24,005 bases of DNA from Priapulus caudatus (GCF_000485595.1 NW_014577831.1:74154-98158), one strand, 5' to 3'; positions 9,252 through 18,054 are shown, counted from the first letter of the stretch. Program-made: numbers and translations. Notes: generated from the letters alone by a model not told the origin.

Positions 9252-9470
9252 TCAGGTACGTTACTTCCAATCATAAGTCCAACTTCCGCTTTTATCTCTG
9301 GTATGCGTACTTCAGACAAGTGCGACCATCTGGATATTTTTTCCTGGGTAGGTATATGGTCCCTTGTGACAGGCATCCGTTCCTTCGTGTAGACTCTTGG
9401 TAAGTCGATGACATTCTCCATGACGAGGTCACTAACCTGAAGCCCATTCAGCGCATATGTTTATTTTTAT
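9164..9470 (-). pseudogene. BEL/Pao protease-RT spacer in a shifted frame
   Basis: Reads ALNGLQVSDLVMENVIDLP, then IPTQEKISRWSHL and IPEIKAEVGLMIGSNVPDA, the conserved block (ending in LLIGSNVP in relatives) between protease and RT of BEL/Pao. It lies in a different frame from both neighbours: entered near 9460, left near 9250. The pair of shifts is compensating, so one insertion and one deletion are implied, or two independent indels of opposite sign. Confidence 0.85.
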
Positions 9471-9930
9471 GGGTTTACCAATGATGCTCAATGTAAGCTG
9501 AATCTTCTTACCACTGCCTCCCAACTGCCTCATCACGCCTTCCGTACAAAATAATACACTACTACCCGAGTTGAAGAAAGCGTATGTCTCTATGCTGTGA
9601 GATCTGTTCTTCAGCTTTACTCTTACTGGGATTATAGCCGTAGCACATGAAACATCACCGGCCCCTGCTTGACCATTAGTATCAAGAGGATAGCTCATAC
9701 AAACGCTGGGGGTTTCTTCTTTATTTTTAGTTTCCTCGGTCTCTCGGCGTCTAGCCGTCTCAGTTGATGGTCTCCTGGACTCGTCGTGAAGAATAGTGGG
9801 ATGCTGCCTTCTACAGACATTACATGTTTGTCTGACTCTACACATCCTTGCCATATGGCCCTTCTTCGGACACCCAAAGCAAAGTCATTTGCTTCTCAAG
9901 TGATCATATCTCTCCTGCAGGCTCACAGTC
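9432..9930 (-). pseudogene. BEL/Pao second zinc knuckle and aspartic protease, inactivated
   Basis: The frame starts with SLQERYDHLRSK, then TGA 9885-9887, then a CCHC knuckle (CFGCPKKGHMARMC) and a following CNVC...HPTILH cluster. A low-complexity linker (TARRRETEETKNKEE) leads to the protease, whose active-site motif reads FFNSGSSVLFC where BEL/Pao has (D)SGS. The catalytic Asp is Asn (AAC at about 9573), which should abolish proteolysis by itself. The frame then stops at 9432-9434 after passing the point where conserved sequence moves to another frame. Confidence 0.88.
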
Positions 9931-9931
9931 A

Positions 9932-11368
9932 CTATGCCTTGCAGTTCTCCAGGGAATGAGATCTAGATTTACAGTATGAACATTTCGATTCAGTGACTGT
10001 CTTTGGCATTGACACTTCACTAACAGCATTGAGAACCGAGTTATTCCTCCTGAATGCGGTGCCACCCTTTAACGACTGATCCTTACCCCTGTGCATCCCT
10101 ACTGCTGTATTGCCATATGTGGGGTCGTTGGCTTTCTTTGCTTCTGCTTTCACGAGACGAACGAAGTTAGCAAATTTCACAGTTCTATGAGCTTCCTTTT
10201 TTCTCAGAACTATGTTCCTTTATCTGTCGTGTAGGTGAAATGGAAGCTTTTCCATCAGTCTCTTGACATTCTCCGAGTACTTCAGGACACTTTCTGCACC
10301 AATACTCTCCACAGCATTCTCGCATTCTACCCGGAACAAGGAAAATTCGTCGAGCGCCTGCGCATCTCCAGCTCGTACCATGGGCCAATCGTGTGCCTTC
10401 TTGATGAAGGCTGTAGCGATAACTTCGTTATCACCATAGCGCTTCTCTAGCTGCTCCATCGCTGCCTTGTATGCCTTTTCTCCAGTCAGGTGACTAAATT
10501 CTGAAACCACCTTATGAGCCTCACCGTGTGTCAACTGCTCTAGATAGTTCCTCTTCTCGTCATCGTCATCCGTATTGGCTACCATCTTTGCCTGAAATTG
10601 CCGAAGAAACCTTCTAAACTCTAGTGCATTGCCTCCAAACTTCTTTATTTCTGGCACCGGCTTCCTGGGGTGCTGTATGACAGAATGTAAGGCATCTTTG
10701 GTCAGGTCGACAATGAAGTTCGTGCTCTTACGAATGTCGGCACTAGGTAAATTAGGCCTCTCGCCTCCCATTGCAGGAACATATATCCCTTCAGGCTTGA
10801 ATGATCCCGCACTAGGATCCAGTAGAACAGGTAAACAATCGCTCCTGACTCCCAGCTCATTCTTGTCATTGGGCAAATAATCTTCCTCCCACCGGATGTG
10901 CTCTGCCTGCTCGAACCTGTTCAACACCTTGGCCTTAGCATCGGATACAGCGATGTCCGTATCAAGTTGAAGTTCCTCTTCATTTAGTTTTAAGAACAGC
11001 TTTGCCAGCTCGAGTTCCCGCTTCCGCCTTAATGCCGACCTCCTTGCCTCCAACTCAACCCTTCTCTGCTTTTCCTTCAAGCGCTTGGATGATATGTCGC
11101 TGTATGCTGCACTACTTGCAGACGAAGCGCCTCCCACCGACTCACTGGCCTCGTCCATCTGATCCTTCGATCTACGTGCGCTGTGTCTGTGGGCCTCACT
11201 CTGTTGCGTTGAGTCGCCCTCTCGCCCCCTATCGGAAAGATAACTTTCCACCCATCTCCCTGTGAGCTGTCTTTGGCGAGATCCTCTAGCTCCCCGGACT
11301 GACTGTCCGTCATGATCAGCTCCACTGGCCACATGGTCATCCTGTACATCTTCCTTGTCGGTCGACAT
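9932..11368 (-). pseudogene. BEL/Pao gag, one in-frame stop
   Basis: ATG 11368-11366 (MSTDKEDV) is chosen over an upstream GTG in the same frame. Residues about 93-155 are a charged helical stretch (RLKEKQRRVELEARRSALRR) likely to form a coiled coil. About 240-382 is a DUF1759-type capsid region, with KKFGGNALEFRRFLRQFQ and KVVSEFSHLTGEKAYKAAME. TAA 10220-10222 interrupts after LPFHLHDR. The same frame continues through FANFVRLVKAEAKKANDPTYG to a CCHC knuckle (CSYCKSRSHSLENC) and stops at 9932-9934. The next Pol frame is -1 relative to this one. Most BEL/Pao elements keep gag and pol in one frame, so this junction may be a lesion as well. Confidence 0.9.
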
Positions 11369-11412
11369 GGCGTATATCCCCACTGCTCGTCACTACGTCG
11401 ATACGTCAATAA

Positions 11413-11714
11413 TGTAACGCTTATACCAACAGCAGTCTTTAACACCAATTTATCCGTTCATCATTTATTCTATCATCAACGAACTTCGACGATGATCATA
11501 GACGAAAGCTTGACGTATCGTTGACTATGGTATTCTTCCGTTACACACTGAACCGTATACACAAAACTCGACCGTCGTAACTCACAAAGCCTACTGCCTG
11601 CGTTCACTGCTTTGCACCCAAACCCACCCAAAACCAAAACCAAAACCAAAACCGTCCGGACTATCATACGCAAAAAGACGTCATTTGGGAAGTAATTGTT
11701 GGTTGGCCGCTACA
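11413..11714 (-). repeat. BEL/Pao 5' LTR
   Basis: On the minus strand it runs TGTAGCGGCC...GCGTTACA, the TG...CA termini of LTRs. It matches the left LTR base for base except for 11 substitutions. AATAAA is at 11469-11464. The sequence just downstream on the minus strand (TTATTGACGTATCGACGTAG) should hold the primer-binding site, but I do not recognise the tRNA. Confidence 0.97.
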
Positions 11715-11719
11715 GTGGT
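11715..11719. repeat. Target-site duplication, right copy (GTGGT)
   Basis: Exact repeat of 5126-5130, immediately outside the right LTR. Confidence 0.93.
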
Positions 11720-11785
11720 AGTGACCTAGATCCCAATGATTTCCCTGGTTCTGACTCAGAATCGGGTGTATTCATGTATAACTAG
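11720..11785 (+). pseudogene. Interrupted acidic ORF, 3' part (21 codons and stop)
   Basis: Immediately after the right target duplication the frame of the ORF begun at 5008 resumes as SDLDPNDFPGSDSESGVFMY and ends at TAG 11783-11785. It keeps the acidic, Ser/Asp-rich composition. If this is a piggyBac-type transposase, the rest of the protein is missing: the next sequence is an unrelated repeat, so the element was truncated before or independently of the BEL/Pao insertion. A splice donor within this part is possible, but none is convincing. Confidence 0.5.
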
Positions 11786-11914
11786 ACAGAGGACACTCAC
11801 GGAGAGTGCATACCTCCGCGAACATGTAACATGTATTTGCTCGCTGGTGGCGGCTGCTGACTGACTCGCCTGCTGCTGCCTCACCGCTCACTGGTGGCTG
11901 CTGCTGACTTGCCA

Positions 11915-11980
11915 CTCGCTGACTCAACGCGCTATCGATCGCGCCGCCCGCTCGCTGACTCGACGCGCTATCGATCGCGC
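11915..11980. repeat. 36-bp tandem duplication
   Basis: CTCGCTGACTCAACGCGCTA and its continuation TCGATCGCGC (11915-11944) recur at 11951-11980 with a single A/G difference. Confidence 0.8.
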
Positions 11981-11985
11981 GGTGG

Positions 11986-12037
<52 letters not shown>

Positions 12038-12057
12038 GCGCGNNNNNNNNNNNNNNN

Positions 12058-12105
<48 letters not shown>
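11986..12105. repeat. (CA)n microsatellite interrupted by a 15-N assembly gap
   Basis: CA repeat 11986-12035, a CGCGCG run to 12042, fifteen N at 12043-12057, then CA repeat to 12105. The gap length is probably nominal. Open frames across it are meaningless. Confidence 0.97.
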
Positions 12106-12107
<2 letters not shown>

Positions 12108-12339
12108 CTGTTTGCGCGGAAGTAATCATAATAATTTTACCACGATTTCAGCCTCAAATAATGCACTAGAAAAGTTTAAGTCAAAGTTACTCGTTTTTAA
12201 GTAAAATTTGGAAATTAATTTGCCCAAATCACTACGTATTTAGGCAAAAACCTGCTTCTAAAAGGGATCACTGCCCGCAGACCTGCGGATGTTTGCAACG
12301 CGTAAGTCTTTTCTCGCATCAGTGCCATTCAAAATTCAG

Positions 12340-13260
12340 AAAAGTTGCTTACGCTTGACGCCCGGGAAATCGCATCTCACACGGTTGCTATACGGCTGCT
12401 GTTAACGGGCTGCTATCTGCCGCTCGCTGCTCGTCGGACACGCCCACGCACCCGTGCATTATTCCCATGGCACTTGAATGGCATCGCGTCCGGTCAGCGT
12501 GTCCAATTTAAAAATCGGATATTCTTCCACATTGTCCACACCTCTCTCCGTATCCATAGAGAATCCGCCGCCGCCGCCACCACCACCACCGCTGCCCTGC
12601 AGTAGAAGCAGCAGCAACAGCAGCCGCCGCAGCAGCAGTAGTAGCAGCAGAAGCAGCAGTAGCAGTAACAGCAGCAGCAGCAGTAGTAGTAGTAGCAGCA
12701 GCAGCAGCAGTAGTAGTAATAGTAGTAGTAGTAGCAGCAGCAGAAGCAGAAGTAGCAGCAGCAGCAGCAGTAACGGCAGCACCACTAGTAGTAGTAGCAG
12801 CAGCACCACTAGTAGTAGTAGCAGCAGCAGCACCACCACCACCACCAGCAGCAGCAGCAGCAGCAGCAGTAGTAGCAGCAGCAGCAGCAGCAGTAGTAGC
12901 AGCAGCAGCAGCATCAACAACAACATCATCATCATCAGCAGCAGCACGCAGCACGCTCGCTCGCTCCCTCACGTGTTGCGACGCATTTCATGCGATAATT
13001 GCTCTCATTCATCGCTCGTCCATCGCCGCAATGCGAGCCATTTACGTGTCGTTCGCAAGCGCGTCGCCGTCGCCGCCCTCGTCCCCCTAATCATTTGATG
13101 TATTCCCGTAAGTTCGCCGGTGCACGCACGCGCACGCACGCGCACGCACGCGGGGGAGCTCTGCCCGCACGGACGCGTGAGCTATGCTTGCGCTGCTGCT
13201 GCTGCCCATTGATCGAGTGTTGCACCGGTGAAAGTTTTCCTGCTGCAAAGATGCCTACTG
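12340..13260. promoter_or_regulatory. CpG-rich stretch, possible CpG island or promoter
   Basis: CpG dinucleotides are dense on both sides of the AGC/AGT array, for example around 12350-12500, 12955-13080 and 13110-13185 (a CGCACG hexamer run). The flanks on either side are AT-richer. No TATA box or initiator is claimed. There is no recognisable gene next to it. Confidence 0.3.
12550..12945. repeat. Imperfect trinucleotide array (AGC/AGT with ACC and ATC)
   Basis: About 400 bp of AGC and AGT units, bordered by CCG/CCA units on the left and CAT units on the right. It produces long open frames of poly-Ser (plus) and poly-Leu (minus). The Ser frame starts at ATG 12478 and extends to 13098 (206 codons) with a Pro run, but there is no domain outside the repeat. 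I treat it as a microsatellite that might lie in an exon. Confidence 0.9.
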
Positions 13261-13304
13261 CGCGTCTCTGCTTCCATTTAGAGATGCAATTAGCGGTTAT
13301 GGTA

Positions 13305-13566
13305 AGGGCGTTAGGGTTAATGTTAGGGTTCAAGTTATGGTTGGGGTTGGGTTCTAGATAGGATTAGGATTGGGGTTGGGAATGGGGTTGGGGCTGGGGT
13401 TAGGGTTAGGGTTAGTGTTAGGGATAGGGTTAGGGCTAGGGTTAGGGTAAATGTTGGGGTTGGGGTTGGGGTTATTGTTAGAGTTAGGGTTAGTGTTAGG
13501 GTTAGGGTTAGGGCTAGGGTATGGGTAAGTGTTGGGGTTATTGTTAAAGTTAGGGTTAGGGTTAGA
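13305..13566 (+). repeat. Interstitial telomere-like repeat block
   Basis: About 260 bp of TTAGGG and variant hexamers (TTGGGG, TTAGTG, CTAGGG, TTATTG) on the plus strand. Perfect TTAGGG runs occur near 13398-13412 and 13497-13512. Density and variant content fit an old telomeric insertion, subtelomeric remnant or derived minisatellite. The G-rich strand could form G-quadruplexes. Confidence 0.9.
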
Positions 13567-13991
13567 GGATGAAGAAATAGGTGAGGGGAGAGGATATAGG
13601 ATGTAGAGCTGGGGGAAAGACTGTCTCGACGAGAAATTAGAGACGAAGAATTTTACGAAAATAGATGAGTTATATGCCGCAAAAGACTGCTACAAGATAT
13701 CCATAATCATCGCTTTCTATGGATTATAATGAGCGTCTGCGTAAAACCGGCGTGGATGTATAGAAAAACAACCCCCACCCCATTTTCCGATTCTTGGTCG
13801 AATATGTTCATAATCTCGCAGCGAAATACTCGAATAAACACAAGGTCTCGTATGTCACGCATTGAAATATTGCTAGATGCACACCGTAAGGGGCGCCACA
13901 GTCAGCGTCATACAGCGGATGAATGCACGCGGTGGTGCAGAGAATTATCGAGGTGTAAAGAGTTGAAACGCGAAATGTTAACCACGAGGGA

Positions 13992-14044
<53 letters not shown>

Positions 14045-14669
14045 GGTTCTCTGTGATTCTCCAGAGAACATATTGTTAGCGACGGTTACGCAATCGGAAA
14101 CGGACAAACACGGCGACAGTTTGGCGATGGTCGCTTGTGTAGGTGATTCTCATGGAGTTTTCTTAAAAGACAAGCGGCGATAAAGAGGGAAATGTGCCGT
14201 ACATCGATATACACGCAATTGCATTGGATTACACTAAGTCTTGCTCTTGAGTATTACATGAGGTACTAATATAGCATATAGAGGGGGAAGGGAGCGTTAT
14301 AGAGCTGACAACGGGAGATCTAGTCTGATGGTGATCCTGAGTTACATGTTCGCGGGATTCGTGATGCTTCAAGGTTGAAGACTCAAGGTTCAATTACCTT
14401 ATTTACACTTATGGCAATTACGATTTGAATTTAATTAACAAACCTGATAGATTTAAAGAATTTAAACTAAATAAATAGAAGTGATGGCGGGCGAAATGAC
14501 CACTCAGTCTTCCGGTCGGCCACACCCGTAGATTACAAAATAACTAGATGATAACAAAGTTGCAAGATGATTAACGTTATATAATGGGTGAAACCCGAGT
14601 TAGTAGATTTAAAAAAATTTAATAGTAAAACATCAGTAGATTTTTCTTGATTCACTTGATAATATACTA
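13567..14669. other. Non-coding stretch with a (GA)n tract
   Basis: I see no gene. A (GA)n microsatellite occupies about 13991-14040. A 116-codon open frame from 13729 runs into it and has no recognisable domain, so it is not annotated. Confidence 0.6.
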
Positions 14670-15066
14670 GAGCACTCGGAGAGCACAGACCTCCGCCAAG
14701 GCAGCTGAATTCTGTCACTGTGAAGAATTTTATCAATTAATTATTAATTAAATAATTAATTGGATCCGGATCACGACCAAAATGTAATCAATTCTAAGTT
14801 ACCCCATTTCTGACCTATCCTGAAAATGTTATTAATTAATTAATTAAATAATTAATTAATTAATTGGATCCGGATGACCACCAAAATCTCATCAATTCTA
14901 AGTTAGCTCATTTCTGACCTATCCTGAAAGTTTTATGACAATTCGTCCATATCTTTTTTAGTTAGGCTGTACACAAACAAACCCACAAACCCACAAACCC
15001 ACAAACGAACAAACACACGCCGGTGAAAACATAACCTCCTGCCAACCCCTTGGCGGAGGTAATAAC
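14670..15066. repeat. Repeat with inverted ACCTCCGCCAAGG ends and an internal tandem duplication
   Basis: Left motif ACCTCCGCCAAGG (14689-14701) is exactly inverted as CCTTGGCGGAGGT at 15048-15060. Between them, two tandem units of about 95-102 bp (14736-14830 and 14831-14932) each begin with an ATTA-rich run, then GGATCCGGAT, then ATTTCTGACCTATCCTGAAA. The right end also has a local stem, ACCTCCTGCCAA against TTGGCGGAGGT. It looks like a dispersed non-autonomous element. I recall similar sequence in other invertebrate genomes but cannot verify that here. Confidence 0.65.
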
Positions 15067-15234
15067 AGTTATGGTATACATTTTAATTATCTACTGCAAG
15101 CACAAGAAAAACGGATGTTTACAATAACCTTCAAATTGAAACAATGCTAACTATTAAATCAATCAATTATCAATATCTTCATCATAAATCGTGTTGGTAC
15201 ATCGTCGCTACGTTAGTCTCGTCCCGACAAGTAC

Positions 15235-15350
15235 ACAACACACGGTCTCATCGCACGCACGCCACTGTGCACAAACGGACAGAAAGATAGAACTATATCT
15301 CTGTGTGAGTTTGTGCACGGTGGCGTGCGTGCGGTGAAATTGTGTGTTGT
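15235..15350. repeat. Foldback with 42-bp arms
   Basis: Arms 15235-15276 and 15309-15350 pair at 37 of 42 positions with no gaps around a 32-nt centre, which itself contains a short ACAGA/TCTGT stem. Four of the five differences become G-U pairs in plus-strand RNA. It could be a palindromic MITE, an inverted microduplication or a structured RNA. Confidence 0.8.
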
Positions 15351-15479
15351 AGAAGAGTTGCATTTACGGGAAACTATTGCTAATAATAGGATAAAGAGAA
15401 CAGGCAAACATTAAGACTTTGATAGTAAATACATTTCGTATTTATTTACCGTAGTTTTATTATGGAAACGGTCCAAATA

Positions 15480-15803
15480 ACTGTGGAACGAACGAGTGAG
15501 CTAGCAAACGAACGCACGGACGAAGGAGTGAGCGAGCGAGCAAACGAACGAAAGATCGAGCGAGAGAGCGAACGGACGAACGAGGAACGAGCGAGCGAGT
15601 GAGCGAATGCACGAAAGAACGGGCGGGCGAGTGAGCGAACGAACGAACTAGCGAACGCACGAACGAGCAAACGCTCGAACGCACGAACGAACGAGTGAAC
15701 GCGCGAACGCACGAACGAACGAACGCACGAACGCACGAACGCACGAACGAACGAACGCACGAACGAACGAACGAACAAGCGAACGAACGAGCGAACGAGC
15801 AAT
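15480..15803. repeat. Degenerate ACGA/GCGA tetranucleotide array
   Basis: Over 320 bp of GAACGAAC, GAGCGAGC and GCACGAAC units. The long open frames here (RSFVRSFVRAF repeats on the minus strand) are products of the repeat, not genes. Confidence 0.92.
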
Positions 15804-16099
15804 CACCACGATTGGAACAACCGTTGGTCGTCGGTAAGTACATGTGGCGGGCAAGCCCATGGCAATTACATATAGGAGCAAGTTTTAAGGACATTACGTT
15901 ACAAGTATAATCACGCTTTTTGCAAATGCTACGCCACAGTACTTGCGGAAGCATGGAATTATTCACATTTTCGCCAATGAAGAAAACTAATGATTTCTTA
16001 ATGTACTCGTCTGAGACAGATGGTGATGAGAGCTTGCGGCTGTAATCTTTGTCGATCGGGAAAACAATATGTAATTATGAAGAAACAGGTTAGCTATTA

Positions 16100-16462
16100 C
16101 CCCGTACAGACTGCAAATTGGATCCTACATCAAACTGGTCCGGACCAAGGGCGCGTCAAATTTTTGCAGTGTGTACACGCTATCCCGCTCCAAATACGCG
16201 CTGGCCTGCACCAATTTGGCCTCGCAAATAAAGAAGGGCCAGGCCCCGGATAGGTTATCCCGCTACAAGGTGTGTCTGTACGCAACACGCGGGCCAAATC
16301 CGGTGTTATTTCGCAATACGCATGCGCATAGCCTTATTTAGGTCGCATAAAAGTATAGTAGCTGTCTGCGGGGTGACATAGCGAGCTGAACTGAGCATGC
16401 ACAGTCAACCCGTGACTCATATGTCATTGTCATGTAGGATCAAATTCTGTGTCTGTACGGGG
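16100..16462. mobile_element. TA-flanked MITE-like element with 31-bp terminal inverted repeats
   Basis: The left end CCCCGTACAGAC then TGCAAATTG then GATCCTACAT is matched by the reverse complement of the right end over 31 positions, 26 identical (first 12 and last 10 perfect). TA dinucleotides flank both ends (16098-16099 and 16463-16464), as expected for Tc1/mariner-type target duplication. The 363-bp body has no ORF. An internal GTGTCTGTACG (near 16266) repeats part of the terminus. Confidence 0.72.
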
Positions 16463-16464
16463 TA

Positions 16465-18050
16465 TATATCGGCCTGGGTGCCACACCCGCGTTGCCCACA
16501 ATTTAGCAAGTCATGCTATCGATCCACGAAGCGTTTTACTTAGTCGGGTGGGGGACTTGATAATAGAACGAACTCTCATAGACCCAGGTAGCAGTAGCCT
16601 ATTATTGCTCTATGCCATTCACATTTAAACATTTCTTCGGGAATTCAGGCAAAAAAATGTTCACGTTGAAAATCAATATGCGCGAGTGAACATGGAAATG
16701 CAACAATTCATTAAAGTTTGCATGAAAGTCGACTACGGCAGTTTTTTCCTTTTTATCATAAACTAATATCATAATTCCCAGGGAAAAAAGTAATTTGGTT
16801 TGAGAGCGATTCGTAACTGAAATAAAGAGGAAAACGTGATTATAAAATTACTTTATTTTAAAAATTCGCATTATTTCCGACAGAAGGGCACAAAAGCCTC
16901 ACGCACCGGTGCATGACGTGTTTTGAATGGAAAATATTTTATCAACGTATGGTGTCAAAATTTGCTCTTGGAATGCTACACAAAAGCGCAGTTTCTCTAT
17001 CATTTAATAGAAGTAATAAAAGTACTTTTCAAATATTCCTTTTCAAACATGCATTCAGTCGAAAAAGGAAACAAAATATATAAAAGCAGGAATCGTACTT
17101 GATAAAGACTGCACATTTGTTGCTTACACTCGCTCGGAATAATATCGGTCATATGACGGCTTAGGCTATTTTTAATCAGAATTGAATCTAAAGATAACCT
17201 CCCAAAAGCAGAGCATTTGCTTGACTTCAGAAGCTTCAATAGATACTTTTCAAACACTGCCCGAAGCTGAAAACGTTATTTTCGACGCATGATGCTAGTT
17301 TCGTCTGCTTATTCACGCGATAACCAAGACGAGCGCAATCAGTAATTAAAATATAGAAAACCCCAACACTTCCTTATGACTTCTGGCTGCACTAGCTCGC
17401 TAAACGTATTCGCCTCGCCTTGCATTCGCACTTCGAAAAGGCGTAGGGAAAATTAAATGCGAACATTACGGGAAAATTACGGAGAAAAACGGGGGCGTTA
17501 CGGAAATAATTCTCAGCTTGGCATTATATCTGAAATCATTTAGCATACACTTAACATCATACATGCCAATTTGTTGTGCTTTCACCACAAAACCCACAAT
17601 TATTTTTTTAATATTTACACATACCGGCCCCCACTAAATCTGCCGCGTAAAGACTCCAACTGTGAATACTGTCCGGACCCCCCCCCCCCCGCCGCCGATT
17701 TTAACCCTCGAGTTGTTCATACGCCGTTTTATATCGCTGATTCATTGCGCAGTTATTTACTTGCAGTCCGAACTGCTCCTGCGGTGCCATTTAGCCCATG
17801 ATCGATCGCCATCGGGGGTTTACGATTCTCTCATAACAGCTCAACGTGCGATGATGATGATGGTTTTTACGTAGCCGGGGCAGCGGTCGTTGGTGGTGCA
17901 GACAGATTTTTAACCTGTGCAGGATAACAAACGTGGACACGTCACTGACATTAAATCGACCACACCGCATGTTTAACCACCACTTGTGGATCTTTAATCT
18001 CTTCGCAGCTATCCCGGCCTTTCTAGGTAGCCCGGTCTTCCTAGTCCTCA
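16465..18050. other. AT-rich region, no gene seen
   Basis: Short unremarkable open frames only. A C-tract lies at about 17680-17690. No RNA gene or transposon end is recognised. Confidence 0.6.
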
Positions 18051-18054
18051 CTTC

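Larger units (their letters stand above)
5131..11714 (-). mobile_element. Full-length BEL/Pao LTR retrotransposon (degenerate coding region)
   Basis: A 6584-bp element bounded by two 302-bp LTRs and a perfect GTGGT duplication. Minus-strand order is LTR, gag (coiled coil, DUF1759-type region, CCHC knuckles), protease, RT with YVDD, RNase H, integrase with DDE core and DUF5641-type C-terminus, and LTR. That order and the YVDD and Peptidase_A17-like RT/RNase H segment identify BEL/Pao. Coding is disrupted by TAA 10220-10222, TGA 9885-9887, TGA 8232-8234, TAG 7131-7133, TGA 6960-6962 and TAA 6186-6188, and by frame changes near 9930, 9460, 9250, 6715 and 6578. A purine-rich tract (AAGGGGCCGG, minus strand, about 5435-5446) precedes the 3' LTR. 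No envelope gene is seen between the integrase stop (5625) and the 3' LTR. Confidence 0.96.
11786..12130. repeat. Degenerate repeat with inverted CCTCCGC ends, containing (CA)n and a gap
   Basis: The left end has ACTCACGGAGAGTGCATACC followed by TCCGCGAACA; the right end reads TGTTTGCGCGGAAGT (12109-12123). ACCTCCGCGAACA (11812-11824) and that right motif are inverted near-copies. The left motif also matches the start of the repeat at 14670. Inside are a CTG-rich stretch, a 36-bp duplication and a microsatellite. Confidence 0.45.

Noticed and set aside
12459-12947. 162-codon poly-Leu frame on the minus strand
   Set aside because: A direct consequence of the AGC/AGT array; no flanking domain.
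13729-14079. 116-codon plus-strand frame
   Set aside because: Ends in a (GA)n poly-RE tract and has no recognisable domain or conserved motif.
14370-14405. GGTTCAATTAC resembling a tRNA B box
   Set aside because: No A box or cloverleaf could be built around it.
15213-15407. 64-codon minus-strand frame starting with a hydrophobic segment
   Set aside because: Most of it is the 42-bp foldback and its loop.
15446-15966. Minus-strand frames of RSFVRSFVRAF repeats
   Set aside because: Translation of a tetranucleotide satellite that stays open in several frames.
17791-18051. 86-codon minus-strand frame rich in basic residues
   Set aside because: No domain recognised and no supporting signals.
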